From JBQTIM01 sp052388135 (GTDB taxonomy: Bacteria > Elusimicrobiota > Elusimicrobia > FEN-1173): a stretch of DNA of 5,590 nt. Shown one piece after another: positions 5,275 through 5,590 of the stretch (the stretch's first letter is position 1; every line of letters starts with the position of its first letter). The stretch lies in contig JBQTIM010000176.1 of assembly GCA_052388135.1 (NCBI GenBank), forward strand, positions 1 through 5,590, given 5' to 3'. Below the pieces are notes generated by a model that did not search any database, was not told the DNA's origin, and worked only from the letters and a program-made list of their open reading frames with translations. The translations under genes and the position numbers were made by a program.

Positions 5275-5590
5275 GAAAAAGCTCCCCCAAATTCTCGTGG
5301 TGGACGACGAGCCCAACGTCGGCATGATTTTCCACCGCATCCTGGAGCAGGACGGCTACGAAGTGGTGTCCGCCTCCAACGGGGAGGAATGCCTGCGGGC
5401 CTTGAAAAACGTCAGCCCGCGCTTGGTCTTCCTCGACCTCCGCATGCCGGGCATGGACGGCCTGGAAACTCTCCGCCGCATCCGCGAGACGCATCCCTCC
5501 CTTCCCGTGGTCGTCATGACGGCCTACAAGACCATCACCTCGGCCATCGAAAGCATGAAACTGGGAGCCTGCGATTATTTGGTGAAGCCT
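5267..5590 (+). CDS. response regulator, receiver domain only (cut by window edge)
   Basis: The first 108 residues are visible and form an almost complete NtrC-like receiver: Asp13/Asp14, phospho-acceptor Asp57 (FLDLRMPGMDG), Thr85 (VMTAY) and Lys107 (LVKP) at the very edge. The ATG overlaps the previous gene's stop by 8 bp (ATGATTAA), and AAGG (5257-5260) lies 6 nt upstream, so the two are translationally coupled and probably partners. The receiver style resembles sigma54-dependent regulators of the NtrC family, which would add AAA+ and helix-turn-helix domains, but none of that is visible. It could equally be a stand-alone receiver or another output type. Confidence 0.9.
   Translation, partial: MIKKKLPQILVVDDEPNVGMIFHRILEQDGYEVVSASNGEECLRALKNVSPRLVFLDLRMPGMDGLETLRRIRETHPSLPVVVMTAYKTITSAIESMKLGACDYLVKP

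Noticed and set aside
1765..5340. Uninterrupted 1191-codon antisense reading frame across the signalling genes
   Set aside because: It mirrors three sense genes with complete domain motifs and runs through their intergenic gaps. Its translation shows no recognisable domain, only His/Gln/Arg/Leu-rich text typical of the reverse frame of GC-rich genes.
1..5590. Mobile element, CRISPR array, toxin-antitoxin or phage defence genes
   Set aside because: No transposase, integrase, regularly spaced repeats, target-site duplications or defence domains are visible; every full-size gene is assigned to efflux or signalling.

Overview
The window is a GC-rich bacterial segment with all genes on the + strand. 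Codons end mostly in G or C. A periplasmic efflux adaptor points to a Gram-negative (diderm) cell. The dense array of signalling genes, with a receiver-kinase 'reverse hybrid' beside an NtrC-like receiver, is a style common in Desulfobacterota, Myxococcota, Nitrospirota and several candidate phyla. I cannot place the organism more closely from sequence alone.

Layout: (1) 1-223 is non-coding. It holds an A6/T6-flanked hairpin that may be a two-way terminator and a good sigma70-like promoter. (2) 224-1723 encodes an RND/HlyD-type membrane fusion protein with a very unusual proline/alanine-rich N-terminal tail of about 155 residues ahead of its membrane anchor. No transporter or outer-membrane partner gene is in view. 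(3) 1724-1857 is AT-rich and holds a second promoter, a strong hairpin and a 14-codon mini-ORF whose ribosome-binding site lies in the hairpin stem and whose stop overlaps the next start. (4) 1858-3315 encodes a membrane sensor histidine kinase. (5) 3391-4071 encodes an OmpR/PhoB-type response regulator. (6) 4078-5274 encodes a soluble receiver plus histidine kinase with non-standard H and G1 boxes. (7) 5267 to the window edge is the receiver domain of another regulator, overlapping the previous gene by 8 bp.

Genes 4-7 look like one signalling operon with two kinases and three receivers. A membrane kinase probably drives the OmpR-type regulator. The receiver-kinase and the last receiver probably form a second branch, possibly linked as a relay. 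The operon may control the efflux adaptor, but its own promoter and the lack of a transporter gene leave that open.

The points most worth a second look are the predicted translational control leader of the sensor kinase, the H-box Glu-to-Arg change in the receiver-kinase, and the proline-rich cytoplasmic tail on the adaptor. I saw no mobile element, CRISPR array, tRNA or rRNA.
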